A stretch of DNA of 64,000 nt from Balanoglossus misakiensis (lineage: Eukaryota; Hemichordata). Positions 1-14,100 of the stretch are shown one piece after another. The translations under genes and the position numbers were made by a program. Below the pieces are notes generated by a model. That model did not search any database. It was given only the letters and a program-made list of their open reading frames with translations, and was not told the DNA's origin. Position 1 is the stretch's first letter. Each line of letters starts with the position of its first letter. The DNA is taken from the NCBI GenBank assembly GCA_040954595.2, contig CM082576.2, positions 5,766,001 through 5,830,000 of the forward strand, in the 5' to 3' direction.

Positions 1-986
1 CCCACTCTTTCACTAAAGCCTCTTTTACCCTAAAAAGGTATAAAGCAACTAGAATTCCACTGTAGCCAAGCTCAAATAAACCGCAATATGTCACTGTGAA
101 ATCTGTCTATGTTTGCTCTGAAATATTCAGTTTTATGTAAATTCCTTGTTAATAAATAAATTTGGTGCTGTAAATTCATGATGTAAGTACAAAAGATTAC
201 ATTTTGACCAAATATTTCCTCAAAATACCTGCAAAACTGAACATGAAAATCATGCTTTGCATAAGAATTTCTCTCTCTCTCTCTCTCTTTTCCTGTCTAC
301 ACATCAAGCAAGATGTTACCACTTTCTTTTTTTTTAATTCATCACTTTCTCAGCTGGTACACAGCCTTGAAATCATCAATTTTGTCAAAAACGGAAAGTC
401 AGTATTCCCTACTGACTTATTGGGAAAATAGATCTTTTTGTAAATGTTTCCATTAGAGATTGAATAGTGAAACAACTCCTTCAGATTTATCCATGATTTA
501 TATGTCTCTGGAATTCTGGCAATGGTTGCCTTGTGAGAATTTTTGTACACATCTTCTGACAGCCACATCTACCTTTTGTCAACAATATGAACATAAACAC
601 ATTAACTGATACACAATGTATATGTAAGCCTTGAGTTGCATCTGGGCCACCATTAAAAAAAAAAAAAAAGACTCTGTTCATATCTGCTGACCTGATAAAT
701 GATAGAATGTTTTACATCTGATCTTGGACACTTGTTCTTGATGTACTAACTACCAGGACTTTGTTGATCTGACCCAGATCTTTTCCTGAAATGGCATTTT
801 AATAATTACACTTAAAATGTTGTCCTTTTAATTTGATATCAAACTGCAGTTTACTGGACGGTGCAGTTTTCAAGTTCATGTAACCATGGTAATAGCACAC
901 TTGATTCAAGAATTAACTCATAATACCAAATAAAGCAAACTTTCAATTAAATGCATAATTCTTGATTTCAGCATACAGATCAGCTG
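1..986. other. 3' flank and 3'UTR of the KIAA2012 homolog
   Basis: This stretch lies downstream of the stop codon of the minus-strand KIAA2012 homolog. The best minus-strand polyadenylation signal I see is ATTAAA (TTTAAT on the plus strand at 827-832), about 155 bases after the stop. I see no canonical AATAAA on that strand here. The rest is AT-rich with a short (CT)n run at 270-288 and a poly-A run near 656. No coding exon is supported. Confidence 0.45.
270..288. repeat. (CT)n microsatellite
   Basis: A perfect CT dinucleotide run in the region downstream of the KIAA2012 homolog. It is visible directly and has no known function. Confidence 0.9.
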
Positions 987-2153
987 CTAGAAGTCCTTCC
1001 GTTTGAGGATTTCGGGAATTTCGATGCCAAGATACTGTAGAAGTTCAAAGTAGGACCATATAAAGGCCGGGTTGATGTCCTGTGTATGGTCCAGTCCATG
1101 GGCCTCTGACTGCAAACTTCTGTTGAACATGAGCCTTGCTTCCAGCTCCTTCTGCTTCCTGGCCAGTTCTCGGGCGAGTCTCTCCGCCTCCGCTTGTCTG
1201 ATCTTGGCCTCCTCCTCTCGCCGTATTCTCTCCTCGTGCTCACGGCGCAACCTTTCCTCTTCCTCTTCGCGTTTCCTCTTCTCGTATTCCAGCCTCTCTG
1301 CCTCTTCCATCTGTGCCAGCATCTCTTCCTCGAGTCGCCGTCTCTCAGCCTCTTCCTGACGACGGCGTTCCTCCTCCACTGTGGACAAATAGTCAGGAAA
1401 GTCAGGAATCATTCAACAAATTACAAGGGTACTCAATGATTATATACTGAATTTGGAGATCTGGTTTAATTCAGTCATTTTACCACTCATTAGACATATG
1501 AATGCTCAGTGCAATGGTACATTTTTTTCCCAGGGAATTGAAGTAGACAGGTAAAACAAAATTACTCACATCTTTTCCTCTCTTCTTCTTCCTTCATCCT
1601 CTTTGCCATTTCTTCCATCTTTCTCCGGTATTCTTCTCTTTCCCTCTTTTCCCTCTCCTCTCTCAGTCTCTGCAATCTCTCGCGTTCCATTTCTTCCTGT
1701 TCAAGTCTCAACTTCTCCTGCTCGTCACGTTCACGCTTCAATCTGAATGAAAGCGACAAAAACAACAACTTGAGTTAGATCGGCGTAAAAGTCCATTCTC
1801 CGATGATCAATCTGACATTTCCAAGTACACAGCAACAAGCATATAGTGTGATTACAGTTGGGTCTTCATTTCTCACATGCAGATCTTTCAATCAATATTT
1901 ATCTGACATAAAGCTAGAATATATCAGGTCTGAAATTCAACCTTAGTTCCTCCTCTCTCCTTCTTCTCTCCTCCTCAAATTCTTTCTTCATCAGTTCCGC
2001 CCTCTCTGCCTCCTCCTGGGCTCGACGTTTCGCTTCTTCCCTCTCCCTGCGCTTCCTCTCCACGGCCAGTCGTCTCTTTTCCGCCTCGGCTGCCCTCTTG
2101 GCAGCTTTGGCCTGAGACCGGCTGGGACCACCGGGACCACTCGCACCAGAATC
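987..2153 (-). CDS. KIAA2012: KIAA2012 homolog, exons 29-31: C-terminal coiled coil
   Basis: Exons are 1942-2153, 1570-1742 and 987-1378 (about 259 residues). They encode a continuous Glu/Arg/Lys-rich heptad-type coiled coil (for example AQMEEAERLEYEKRKREEEE) followed by a non-coiled end that contains HTQDINPAFIWSYFELLQYL and finishes KRKDF. Human KIAA2012 has the same kind of coiled coil, including an EERLEY-type segment. The short hydrophobic tail after the coil stands out as a possible conserved docking element, which is an inference. Confidence 0.85.
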
Positions 2154-5100
2154 CTGATAAATTTGAGAAAAACAAAGAAATAATCAACCCCCGAGATAAA
2201 TTGCGCCACCAGTCATTTTTATTTTCCACCCAAATTAAACTATAATTATGACCGATTTATTGAAATATCAATGGATGACATGGAATGTGGGTTATGTTGT
2301 TAATGATTTATGAAACATTTAAACAAACATTTAGTGATGACTTAACATGTGAAGATGAGTTAGATCTGTAACCTTATGGCAATGAAACAATACTTGCATT
2401 TTTACACAAAATAACAAACAAAACATTTAGACATGATCTTTTTATAAAACCTTAGATTTGTTTCCCCTGTTTATAAGCAATCATTATATATTTGTAATTC
2501 CGTGATTACGGAAAAGAATAAACAGAATTATTAACATGAAATATAAACAGAGAAATGATAAAATGCTGTCCCAGGAAAACTCCACCTGTCATCAACCTCA
2601 TACCTGTTTTTTTCATGGTACATGTACATGTGTAAAGCCTCATTTGCAAATCGATTTCAGTCTATGAAGTAGAAGACACTCTCTATACTACGTAAGATCA
2701 ACTGTGGTGTTCTAGTTTTGACTTCTATGCAATGAAATGTCTGCAAAATTTCACATTCTTGCCTGTTCTGCAGGCAATTCATGAATTTGATTTGGGACTG
2801 CATTCCACTCACTAGGGTAAATTAATTGTCCCTTTATAAAATCAGGGACAAAGGCTGCAGTGACCCAACCAGACCAGGCAGTTGTGTTTTTTAACAGCAT
2901 CTATAGAATGTCACAGCTGAGGGCAATGCTATTACAGGGTCATGCTAATACACTGTTGTATGCTCTCAGTATGGCAGTTACCAGTATATCATGCACAAAT
3001 AATGCATAAAGAGTGCTTTATATAACTAAAACAAGATGTCTGCTAGACAGCTGATCCAAAGTATTCCATCTGTGTTATATTTATACTCACGCATTTCATC
3101 CATATTCACTATTACATGTAAATTATAATGCTATGCTAACCGTGAGACCCTGTTCCTACTGTGAGTGCTTCAAAATTTGCATTTTACAAGTTTAATTCCT
3201 TGCTTAGAAGGTACATTACCTTTCTGGGAAAAGGTATGTATTGAAGATCATATCTACACACAAACTAGACATTATGATTAACAGAGACGTTGCACAATAC
3301 AAAGGACCATCTCAACTTGGTTAGCTGACGTGTACTTGAATGCGTCACAAATTAAAAGCACAAAGTTAGTTTGACTACATGTGAATGTACATTGTAATTT
3401 ACACTGAGTGTTTCTTTTCTGACGTGGCACAGTCCGTGACCCACACACCTACACATATACACACTGTAAGATCGGACGAGAACCAAAACGCTGACAATTG
3501 GTTAGTATCTGAACACAACATTTTCTGCTTCTCTAATATCAATGGCATATCTGTCATGGACCAGATTAAGAAAAAAATGTTTCAGCATCGCTTTAATGGT
3601 CAATTTGTCAATTAAGAGATCTGTCAGGGTTTTTTTTTGAGAATGAAACCCAAACAATGCAGTCATGCCATTACAATACGATCTGAAGCAAGTTTAGCAC
3701 AGCAAAGCATTTATTTGAACGCATAAACAATTTTCTGTGCAGGATCAGACATGATTTTCTTCCAAGCAAATCCTGCCCCAAACAGACCAGTTGCAAAAAG
3801 GGTTCATTCACCGCCAGTGGGGAGGCACTATTTTTTGACATCCAAAATGAAACAGCACTCCATGGTTCCCCTGAGTTGTTGTTGTCGAGTAAATTCATCA
3901 GAAAGTGACAAGAATATCCTTTATTTTTCGGTACATTGTAGTAATAGCAAAATAAGAACTTCAGCAAGAAAAAAGACATGGCGATTTGCAACTGGTCTTA
4001 CAGACTGGGAAACTACCTCTGTGTATTCAGAACCCTCAAATTCTGTGGTGCCACCAGAGCCATCGTCCTCAGTAGGGGCGACATCGTCATGCAAATCATC
4101 TGGTTCTACTTCAGGTTCTGACTCAGGGGTTGGCGGGAAAGAGTCGGGAACTCGGTAGTATATCTTGATGATTGGACAAAATGGCGGGTATGAATTATGG
4201 TGGACGGCAAAGTACTCGGAGCAGCATCATTAGTCGTTTTAGAAGCAAAGCAAAGCAAAGCCAACCAGTGTTAATTCATTGCCAGACTTATATTAATTCA
4301 CAACGTTCAGGAGAGAGACTTAGCTTTATATGGTTTACTATCACATTCATTTTTCTCATATACTCATAGATCATTATCTTACACTGTAGTATGAAATTTC
4401 ATATTATTTATCAAAGCATTCATACTTTCAAATATAAGAAATGCATTTTGATAAAAAATCTTTCAACTTTTATATATTTTTTTAAACAGATGTCACAGTC
4501 CCTGCATAGGGCTCTGACATCATGACAACATTTTTCTTTCTTCTTTATTGGTAGAACTATTTTTTTTTCAGGTGAGGATCTCATCACAGAAGGTACATTT
4601 CCTGATATCCTCTGTCAAAAATTATTGGCATTAATATTTGGTTCAGTTGACAATATTCTGTCATATCAGGAATCTCTACTTTCAAGTTTACTGGTCCTGA
4701 TAGTATATATCCTTTTCAGTTTCTTTTAAGTGGAAATGCAAAACCTGTTGAAAGGAAAACTTGGAGGAAAGCACATCTGGTACAAAACGGTTACCAGAAA
4801 AAGGTTGAATCTTCAGAATAAAAAATGTCAAGAAATCACTTCAACAGGCACAACAAAAACACACTACTGGTGAAAATGGGCATGCAAATGCGTGTGTATG
4901 GAAACACAAAAGAAAATTTAAGTGACTAAAAACACTGAAAATGAAAACTTGGAAACACACTGGTGCATTTTGGTGTCTAAGGTGTGGTTTGAACACGCTG
5001 AAAATATGAAAGGTCAAAAATGAGGGGATCAAAAATTGGGGGGGGGGGTTGAAAAGAAGTAAAAAATTATCACGCTATATTCTACCTCCTCTTCCTCCTC

Positions 5101-8100
5101 CTCCTCCTCCGGCTCATCAAGAAAACTGAGCTCTGAACCCTCCAAGTCCTTTTTTAAAAGCATGCAGGAAAGAATAGATCAGTCGTTATATGTGTTCTTT
5201 GAGTAAAAAAAACATGCAATTCTGTACTGGAAGAAACATACTTTAAAAATGTGACAATACGTGAAAAATAGTGGTCTGTTTACAGCAGTGTTGAGTTGCT
5301 GCTGTTTAAGTTTGGTGCTAGTATCACAGAGGTGACATTTCAGCTATTATTATATGAAGAGTGGTAAAAAGGCTGTAAGAGATCAAGAATTTAACACAGA
5401 ACACAGATAAGGTGTCCTCACACTTTAAAATAGTAGACTAGGATACAGAGCCAAAATGTGGCATTCAAGGCATGCATTGGATATTTTGTAAAAAAACATA
5501 AAAAACACAAATCTTTTAATAGCGTTGATGAGCAATTAAAAGGACTTTCTGAAAACCCTGCAGTTTGTATAATTGTCTCATTACATTGATTGACCTTGTT
5601 GAGTGAACAGACATGACATCAATAAATCGGTTCGTTTTGCTCTCCTTGAGGTGCTTTGTTTCAAAGAAAGAGGTTCTATCGACCATGAAGAAACCAACAT
5701 CCTAAGGACAAGATGTGATGAGATAAGTCATACTCGTTTTGGGGGTCATTTTTTCATGCCATGCAAGTTCTCGGACATTCGGGTATTGAGTGATGTTAGC
5801 TTATACAGAGAAATATTCACAATAGCAAATCCTTTTTGAAAAGTACTTTGGAGGATCATCGGTAGTAATTAGCATGCAGCAGTTACCACAGCAATCCACA
5901 CATTTTTCCCACTGACCTTTGACCCATAATAATATTTGTGTTAGTAATTTTCCTTTGTTTTCACACAAGGGATAACACAATCAAACTTAGATATAATTTA
6001 CTCCATTCTATGTATTATTATCAAGACCACTTTCATAATTCTTAAATTATTATTCTCTGAGCTGGTAAGGTCAAAAACGTTAATACATGTATTCTGATTG
6101 GTTAACCATAGAAAAACCAGATGTGACTTAAGACATGAACATCTGTAATTAAGACATATTTCAATCCTTGCCACCAGAATCAATACTATCACTCAGATAA
6201 TGACTTCCTGTGGGTGACAAGAGTTTCACAATAAACTTTCGTGGAACATTAAGGAGGTACGCTACCATTCAAATTAATGTCCGGATAGCCATACAGTCAG
6301 TGAAACATAACCCAATGATAATATATAGGCATCCATTAAAATTCCTCCAGGTCGAGGTATTTTGTTCCTTAGAAGACCTTACCTCATCAAACTGTGGGGA
6401 GGCTTCATCCTCTCGGTCTACGTCTTCTGGAGTTTGTGGTTCCGGTGGCAATGGTGTCTCTTCCTTGACGGGCGTGGCAACCGGAGTGGGCTCCTTTTCC
6501 ACGACTTCAGGTTCTGTGTGCGGGAAAACCAGTTACTTCTTTCCACTAAACTTCAGATTGCAATGTGATATTAGATTACTGTAGGACAGTAACATCTCAT
6601 TTTTCAACACACATTGGAGTACGACGTTCGGCTTTTTCTTTGGAAACATACATAGTACCGGTACTATACTGTTTGAATGAAAGGATCTAATTTCTCTGAT
6701 AGTGTATGTGATCATCAAAGTTCCGGTCGCTGATTGATATTGACATAATCTTAGTTCATTTCATATTGATATTAATATAAGATTTACATATTATTATTGT
6801 TATGTAACGTCCAAATACCTGGAGTTGGTGTTTTCTCTTTGGGCGTTTCTGGTTTCTTCACAGGTTCCTCCGGTTCTTTGACTTCCTTCTCTTCCTTCTC
6901 TGGTTTTGGTTTTGCAGTTTTCTTCTTCTTTGGTTCAGCTTTCTTTTTCTCCTTGGTTGGAGATGTTTCCTTTTTCTTCTTCTTTTTCTCAGCTTTAGGG
7001 GCAGTTGCTGCGTTGGAGAGAGACAGGATTGAATGTCCGGAATAATTTCTGGGAAACGTTGCCACATTTTTCTGACTTGTATAATATACTGTAACAGTAC
7101 AATCCCAGTGTATTCAGTGGTGTGGTGGTTTTTTGCAAGGTGAAGTCAGTACTTTTGGCATCACTTTTGGTTTGTGCATGTAAACATTTTCAGTAGCTGT
7201 AGCAATATCCACAATCATTTGAAACTTCTGATACATGAGAACTACTTTGAACATGAAAATTGCACATTTACTCTGCCATGTACCCTGCATACAAAACTGC
7301 AACTACATCGACAGACTTGTATATGTTTAAAACATCATACAAACCTTCTTTCTTTGGAGTTGCTGAAGGTATTTTGGGTTGCAGGAACTCATCCTGGGGT
7401 TTCTCCTTTGGTTTGCCTGGAAACGGGAATAAAAGGTGGCCATTACTACTGACGTACAAAAGGTGTAAACACGGAAGAGGCCTAGCACCAGCTTTCCAGT
7501 TCTCTTACAATTCGTGAGCTGCAGTGAATATAACCAGAATATCTTCATTTCTTTCTGGTCTAATCTGTCAAGACTATGACCTGCTACTGCAAATCTTAAG
7601 CTCAACGGAAATGCTGTCGAGAAGTCAACGTCAAAAGCAGTGCATTTCACACATGAAGCATGGCTGGCCAGTTCAGCCCAACACATTTGATAATGATTGA
7701 ACCAGTGATCCACATCAACCCCTAAAAGACTTCGAGATTGTGGCAACTGACAGATCAAACTGCCTCTCTATAGTTGAATGTCTCAATCAACAATCCTGAT
7801 GCTTACTTTTCTTCATAACTTTCAGTCAAGGAAACGCAAGATATGTGTGTTGATATTTCAATGTCATGACATGTTCTGCATTTTCACACACCCAAATGTC
7901 ACAAACACAAACAAACAGCAAACAGAAGAAGGAAAGATATAGCAATACAGCAACAAATCAAATTTCCCTCAATCAAGGAAGGAACGTGAGCACATAATGC
8001 CACAAGTGACAGCAGAAGAATATGTGGGAAATGATCAGCATGTGCATATATAGATAGAAGGGGAAGGGAAGACACAGCAATGTCAATCGGGAGAGAATTC

Positions 8101-11100
8101 CGGTGCTTATTACTACACCTTCTTCATCATTGGTATCAACCACAGACTTTTCAACATATTCAATTAAGTCGGTGACATTATTCATTTCTCCATCGTCTGT
8201 TTCCATATCGACTATTTCTCCGCCATCTTTCTCTGTCTCACTTTTTTCTGAGACAACTTTCTCTGTTTCAGCTGATTCTGAGTCAGTTTTCTCTTCCTGA
8301 TCTACTTCCGGCTCATTTACATCATTCTCGTCAACACCTGTGTTGACTTCCTCCATCACAAGCAATTTACTATCAGCTTTCTTAATTGACCTTTTCCGGG
8401 CAGTGTCAGGCCGTTTCATTACAGGCTCTGGCTCAATCTTCTCCTTTGGTTTCCCTGGATTTGTGTGTGTGTGTGTGTGTGCACATTGTGTGCGGTATAG
8501 AATACAGCATTTACATGCAAGTACATGCAAGACAGTCACACACAGATACACATCCAGGTATGTAGGAAAGAACTTGTAACAAGCAGCTTGAAAAACTTAA
8601 AAAAAAATACAAGATTTCTTGTAAATTTGTCTGTCTGTCTGTCTGTCTGACTTTTTCACTGGCTGTCTCCATCTGTATGTCTGAGTGCGTGCACACATGT
8701 GTCTCGATCAACCTATATATTACATACTTTTAGTATAACAAGTCATGTTTACATGTTTGTAAATTGACATATCTGCTCCAAATTTATTTTTTTCTCTACT
8801 TACCTACAACAAATCTCTCCTTCTTTTCTTTTTCAGCTGAACCTTTACTCTTGGAACTACGACGGCTCTCTGCTTCCTTTTTCTTCTTCTCTTCCTCCTC
8901 CTCCTCTCGCTTCTTTCTTTCTGCTTCTTCTTGTTCTGCTTTCTTTCTTGCATCTTCCGCCTTCTTCCTTTCTTTTTCTGCTGCGGCCGCTGCTTCCTCC
9001 GCTTCTTTCTTTGCCCGTTCCCGTTCGTCGGCGCTGGAATGTCTGCTGTGCTGCGACTTGGCTGATTTTCTCTTCTCATCCACGGGCTTCGCTCCGTAGT
9101 GTGTGATGTCCAAGTTGAGTTCGTCGGTGTGTGTTCCTTTCTCAGCTGGAATCGACTTTGCGCCTGTACGAGACAAAATCAACTCAAGTTTAGATCAACA
9201 GTCAATTTGGTTTGCCCGGTTGGACTTCTATGTTCCAACTCCCTGGCAATATTTGGAATCTTACTTCTACCAGTGACGGTACTGATTCTATACGTGTAGC
9301 CATAATAGAACACCAGAATTTCATTGGACTCTGTATGGTACAAACAACACCAAGAGCATAAATGATCACAGGCACATACTCCCATATTCATTTATGCATC
9401 TTTGTTTTGTTTGTATAGCCCTTTTGTGAATCTGATTTAATGGGTGGAAAGAGAAAAACCAATCATGTCTTCAAAACAACTGAGTATCAGTTGCTATTAC
9501 AAACAATAATATATTTACTCCAATAAAAACCCATTTAAAACACACCCAAATGTTAAATAAGCAAATTTTAACTTAAACATGTAATAAATTTTCTGTGATG
9601 CATGCAATGAGTTTGAAGAATGAGTTAGTTGAATATTGTCTTGGTGTGTGTGATTATTGACGTAATGACAGATGGAGAAAACATGACCATTGTAGTGTGT
9701 GATGGTGGTGGAGTGGTGATGCTGTGAGATGCAGTCATCTTCTGCAGAGTTCTACTCCAACTGAGAATATCCTAATGTGCATACTTGTGTGAGTGCACTG
9801 GTGCTTCATGTTGTTATGTTTGCACAGAGTTTTCGGCTATGGGGTACGTGCATCATCAGTGCTCAAAGTATGTGTTTGTCTGATACTCAAACCTGGTGTC
9901 AGCAAGCAAGGGTGCTGTCATACCCACAGATACATATTTGTGTGGGGTTGCATGCAGGTTTACGTGTTAAACTGAGTGATTAGTAATACATAATACCTTT
10001 GAATGCTCTCTTCCCTGTTAAAATAGGACAAGTAAGACAGGATGTAATGAAAGTTACATTTGTTAGTACACATAGGTCCATAGCACAAATAAGATTTTGG
10101 CAAAGAGAATACATTTGAAAGAAAGTTTGCATGCATCACGATTGAATATTTTGTGTTTTGTATCGTTCATTTGAATTTCACATCACACGCACGCACTCAC
10201 TCACTCACTCAAACACTAGCTCAATCATGAAATAGTGCTTCCTCAATAGTGGTGATATTTGTGTGAAAATAGACCTGGTTGAATTGCCATGATTGACGTT
10301 CTGTGAGTTTAATCAAAAAGGCTGAAAAACTGAAGTGATATATTTTGTGTATGGCATGGTAAAGGGTGTGGGGTGTCATGTGATCACATGGTAGGGCACA
10401 AAATGGCGTGCGTGGTAGTTTCCATTATGATGGGGTTTGTGTGATGGATGGTTCATGTGCCAGTCGCTGTGCTGTGAGAGAAAAATGTGGAATGGTTTGT
10501 GGGATATAGGAACTAGGCACATTGCCAGTCATGGAATGCAGGGAAGTGAAAATGACTGATTGTCACATATTGAACCTGTAACCCATTATCATTACATTGC
10601 AAAGTCTTCCATCTTATCAGGCCATGCATTAAATCTTGACTCTAACTAAGCATGTACAAGATAATGAACTGTAGTGGTGTGAAAATACCGATTGACACCA
10701 CTTGTTCTGTAAGATTAACTTGACGTGTGCATAAAATGGGATCAAGTACGGTGATTCTGGGGTAAAACCTTAGTCGTTACAAGCTGGGGATGGTGTAAAC
10801 CAAGTGGTGACTTACATACAGGTCATGTGTAATCATATTAACACTGTGCAGTGTCTGGAGATACTTGGCGTACGGTGGCGCGCAGAATGAGGCAATTCAA
10901 GCCATGCATTAACAAACTGATGTAACATCACACAGTTGCCACGGCAACTCGGACTCACTTGCTGGATGGTAAATATGACCTTGTTTGACCCCACCCATAG
11001 CATCTTGTATGCTCTTGTTGCTATGAGCGCTTCTGACGCTTCTGGCCGGACTGCCGGAGCGGATGCTCTGTGTGTCCGTCGTCGCTCCGTCGACTTCCGG

Positions 11101-14100
11101 TGTCTTCTCCTTCTCCGAGAGCACAGACCCGGCTCTTGACGTTTCATCCGGCTGGGCTTCTCCGGTGTCATCTTCCTTCATTTCCGACCCTATTTCTGAT
11201 TCCGCCTTTTCTAAGGCCCGGGCTCTTTCCTCGGCTGCCCCTAGAAATTCATTCATGTTCATTAGGATTGCTGTGGCAACAGAAGGTTTTTCACACTTCC
11301 TGTTTGGGTGCACTGACCCTATTTGGTTTCAAACGTGTGGACGAGATTGCATTAGCAAAGTTTTTCTATCTTTATACGATACAGAAATTAACACTCTATG
11401 GAGGCTCACTTCGTTCATGTGTTTGCATACAATTCAATGGCCAATTATTCTATTTGAACACAAATCAAATTCAAGTTGCTGGTTAAAGACCACATGCTGT
11501 GTGACAAAAGACAAACGTGTGCCACAGCACGTAATCAAACTAAAGTCCAAAAGCATCACACACAAAAATGTCAAAATCTTGTACTTTTAAAGGTGTAGTG
11601 TCATAAAGAATAGTGACAGTTGTCCATTTCAACACAATGTACTTGACTTGTAATACATTTCTTTGCAGCTTTTGTGTAATGTGTTGAAATGGCAACTCTG
11701 GGCAAACAGCAACTTTGAAAAAAGCAATAAAACATAGAGGGGTAACATAAATACATAAAAGCAAAAACACAAAACCACAAAATGGGCACAGATACATACT
11801 TCTCAAAGCATTCTCAATTTCATCAGCATCAAGGAGATCAGAGGCTGAGGAAGAAGCGAGGTTAAGTTCAATGTCATTGTTAAGGTCAACCTTATCCACC
11901 ATATTGTGAGATGCGAACTTAACTTTGGCAACATCAATATTCTGAGTTTACCAGACATTGATGGCAATGATTTCTGGTGTTAAGGATACTATTAATTCAC
12001 AATTTTTTTTTGACTGGTTACACAACAAAGACTAAAATTCAGAAAATTAGTTTCTATATTGCCTGTGCCTAAGAAGGTCACATTCAGTAATATCAATGGT
12101 GCCAAAGTTCACGTCAGGTTCAATTATTAAATGTTCAGTGTAAGCGCTTGAAGAAAAGCTCCAAAAGGACCATAACCAAAAGTGCCACTCTGCCATTCAA
12201 TTCAGGTTTTGTTGTGAAACATGAACTTTGTCTGGTTTCTACCATAGTTGCTCGAGTTGGATGGATCTTATGAATATTGTACTGTACATAGAAACATTTT
12301 TTTTCTGTTTTCATGAATGATCTGACTTGATTAGCAGTGTGACAGTCTTTTGGGGAAGTACTTCACTGGCTCCCAAGTGTCTGAATCAGAGCAATAAGTG
12401 TGGTAACATGCCAAAAGCAAATCTTGAGCCTTCAACACATGGGAGCCAAATTGAAGAAACTCACATAGCACACCAAATATGAAAATATGTAAAGCAATAG
12501 AGAGAGGAACACAGGGAAAATAGTCTTGATTAATCAAATGAATTCACAGACATGCCCTGTATCATATTAGCTCGAATACATCATTCTTTTAAAAGCCAAA
12601 TTTCCATGCAGTTTTTGTGAGCAAAGGATGCATAAATTTGCAAAATAAGCATAGTTTCATGAATTTGCATATATTTGTATGAAAATCATGCAGCATCATG
12701 AATATGAATAGCAAGAAGGCACATGCACAGCAAACTGCAAATCCATACCCTTCAATAATTCATGCAAAACCTTGTTACCATTCAAAACCAAATGATCAAA
12801 GCACACCAAAACCAAAACCAAACCACACTGTTAAAAAGTGAACTTGTTACTATATCCAGTATAAAACCATTTCAACTTTAAAGCCCACATGACCCTTTAC
12901 CTTTAGTGAAATCTACAGCCCTTAAGAATCGAGGGTCTAGAAATAAAAATTTGACAAGCCCTTTAATGCAAGAGTACAACACAATAACTGATAATTGACA
13001 TAACTGAAATATTGGATGTCTTTCCAGGACTGCTGTATAGTAGCTACCTGGATTACAAGCTCAACATCTGGTCATTATCTTGTACATACTAGTATTACCA
13101 CATAATATTTTCGAGATCAAACTTATATTCTGCAGACAAATGACGAAAGATTGAAGTTTTTATTGATAAAACACTCCAGAGAACCAGACCTCATCAAAAC
13201 CAAAGAGAGACATTTCCATTATTTTACGTATGTAAAAATAAACACAGAAGTTGAGCTTGCCGATAACTACACACACAGCAGCCATTCAATATACCTTAAC
13301 CTGTTAACCATGACCATGATGAATTGCTAAACACATTAACCACCAGGAAGATTTCAAAACAGTAAACCACACAACAATAAGAATATTCATCCAGTTTAAA
13401 ACGTTTTGCAATCTATGTATTTAACCCTAGACTTTTTTATTGCGTGATTTACATCAGATCTTATAAACATGTTTGAAATCTTCCTGGTAATGACATTTTC
13501 AACGGATTTGATAAGTTACATAGCTTTAGAATGACAAATGCTGGACTCGAAATACAATATACACTGTACATACAAGTAGGAACCTGTTCAGGTTGTGGAG
13601 AAGGCATAGGAGATGTTTGTGCTTCTACAGTTTCCACACGGCCTGAACATCAAAAGGCAGAAAACATCAAAGGTGATGAAGAGAGCTCCATGGCTGTGTA
13701 TATTTGCTTCCTTTTGTATGCTTGGCAGAGGTTACAATAGATCATTGTTTTCTTGTTTATTACTGCCAAATCATTTTATACCAGTGGCAAGGAGACAAAC
13801 AGTTTTGGGGAAAACTTTTGATGGGACAGCTCACAAAGCAGTACAAGCTGTACTGGACTGGTATGTTTTATTTTATATGCTGAAATAAGAAGGATTGTTA
13901 GTATCCATGCAGATTAATATCAAAATCAATCACAGTGCGATCCACGATGCAGAGATTTCAAGATATCTTTGACTTTCATACCTGCTTGTCGTAGTCTTTG
14001 TCTGAGCAGAGAAACAGCAGCTTCCGCTGAGTTGCTCTTCTTGTGGGTGATCTTACGTGGTATTTTTGGTTTCTTCAATCTGGCCTTGCCTGGCCAGTCT

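Noticed and set aside
3751-4158. Plus-strand frame of 135 codons
   Set aside because: It is antisense to exon 28 of the KIAA2012 homolog and has no splice or homology support.
11063-11590. Plus-strand frames of 138-175 codons
   Set aside because: They are shadows of the GC-richer exon 20 of the KIAA2012 homolog on the other strand.
12060-12120. Possible extra exon of the KIAA2012 homolog (NFGTIDITECDLL)
   Set aside because: There is no AG acceptor at a suitable place and only a weak GC donor. The similarity is explained by the inverted copy of exon 19.
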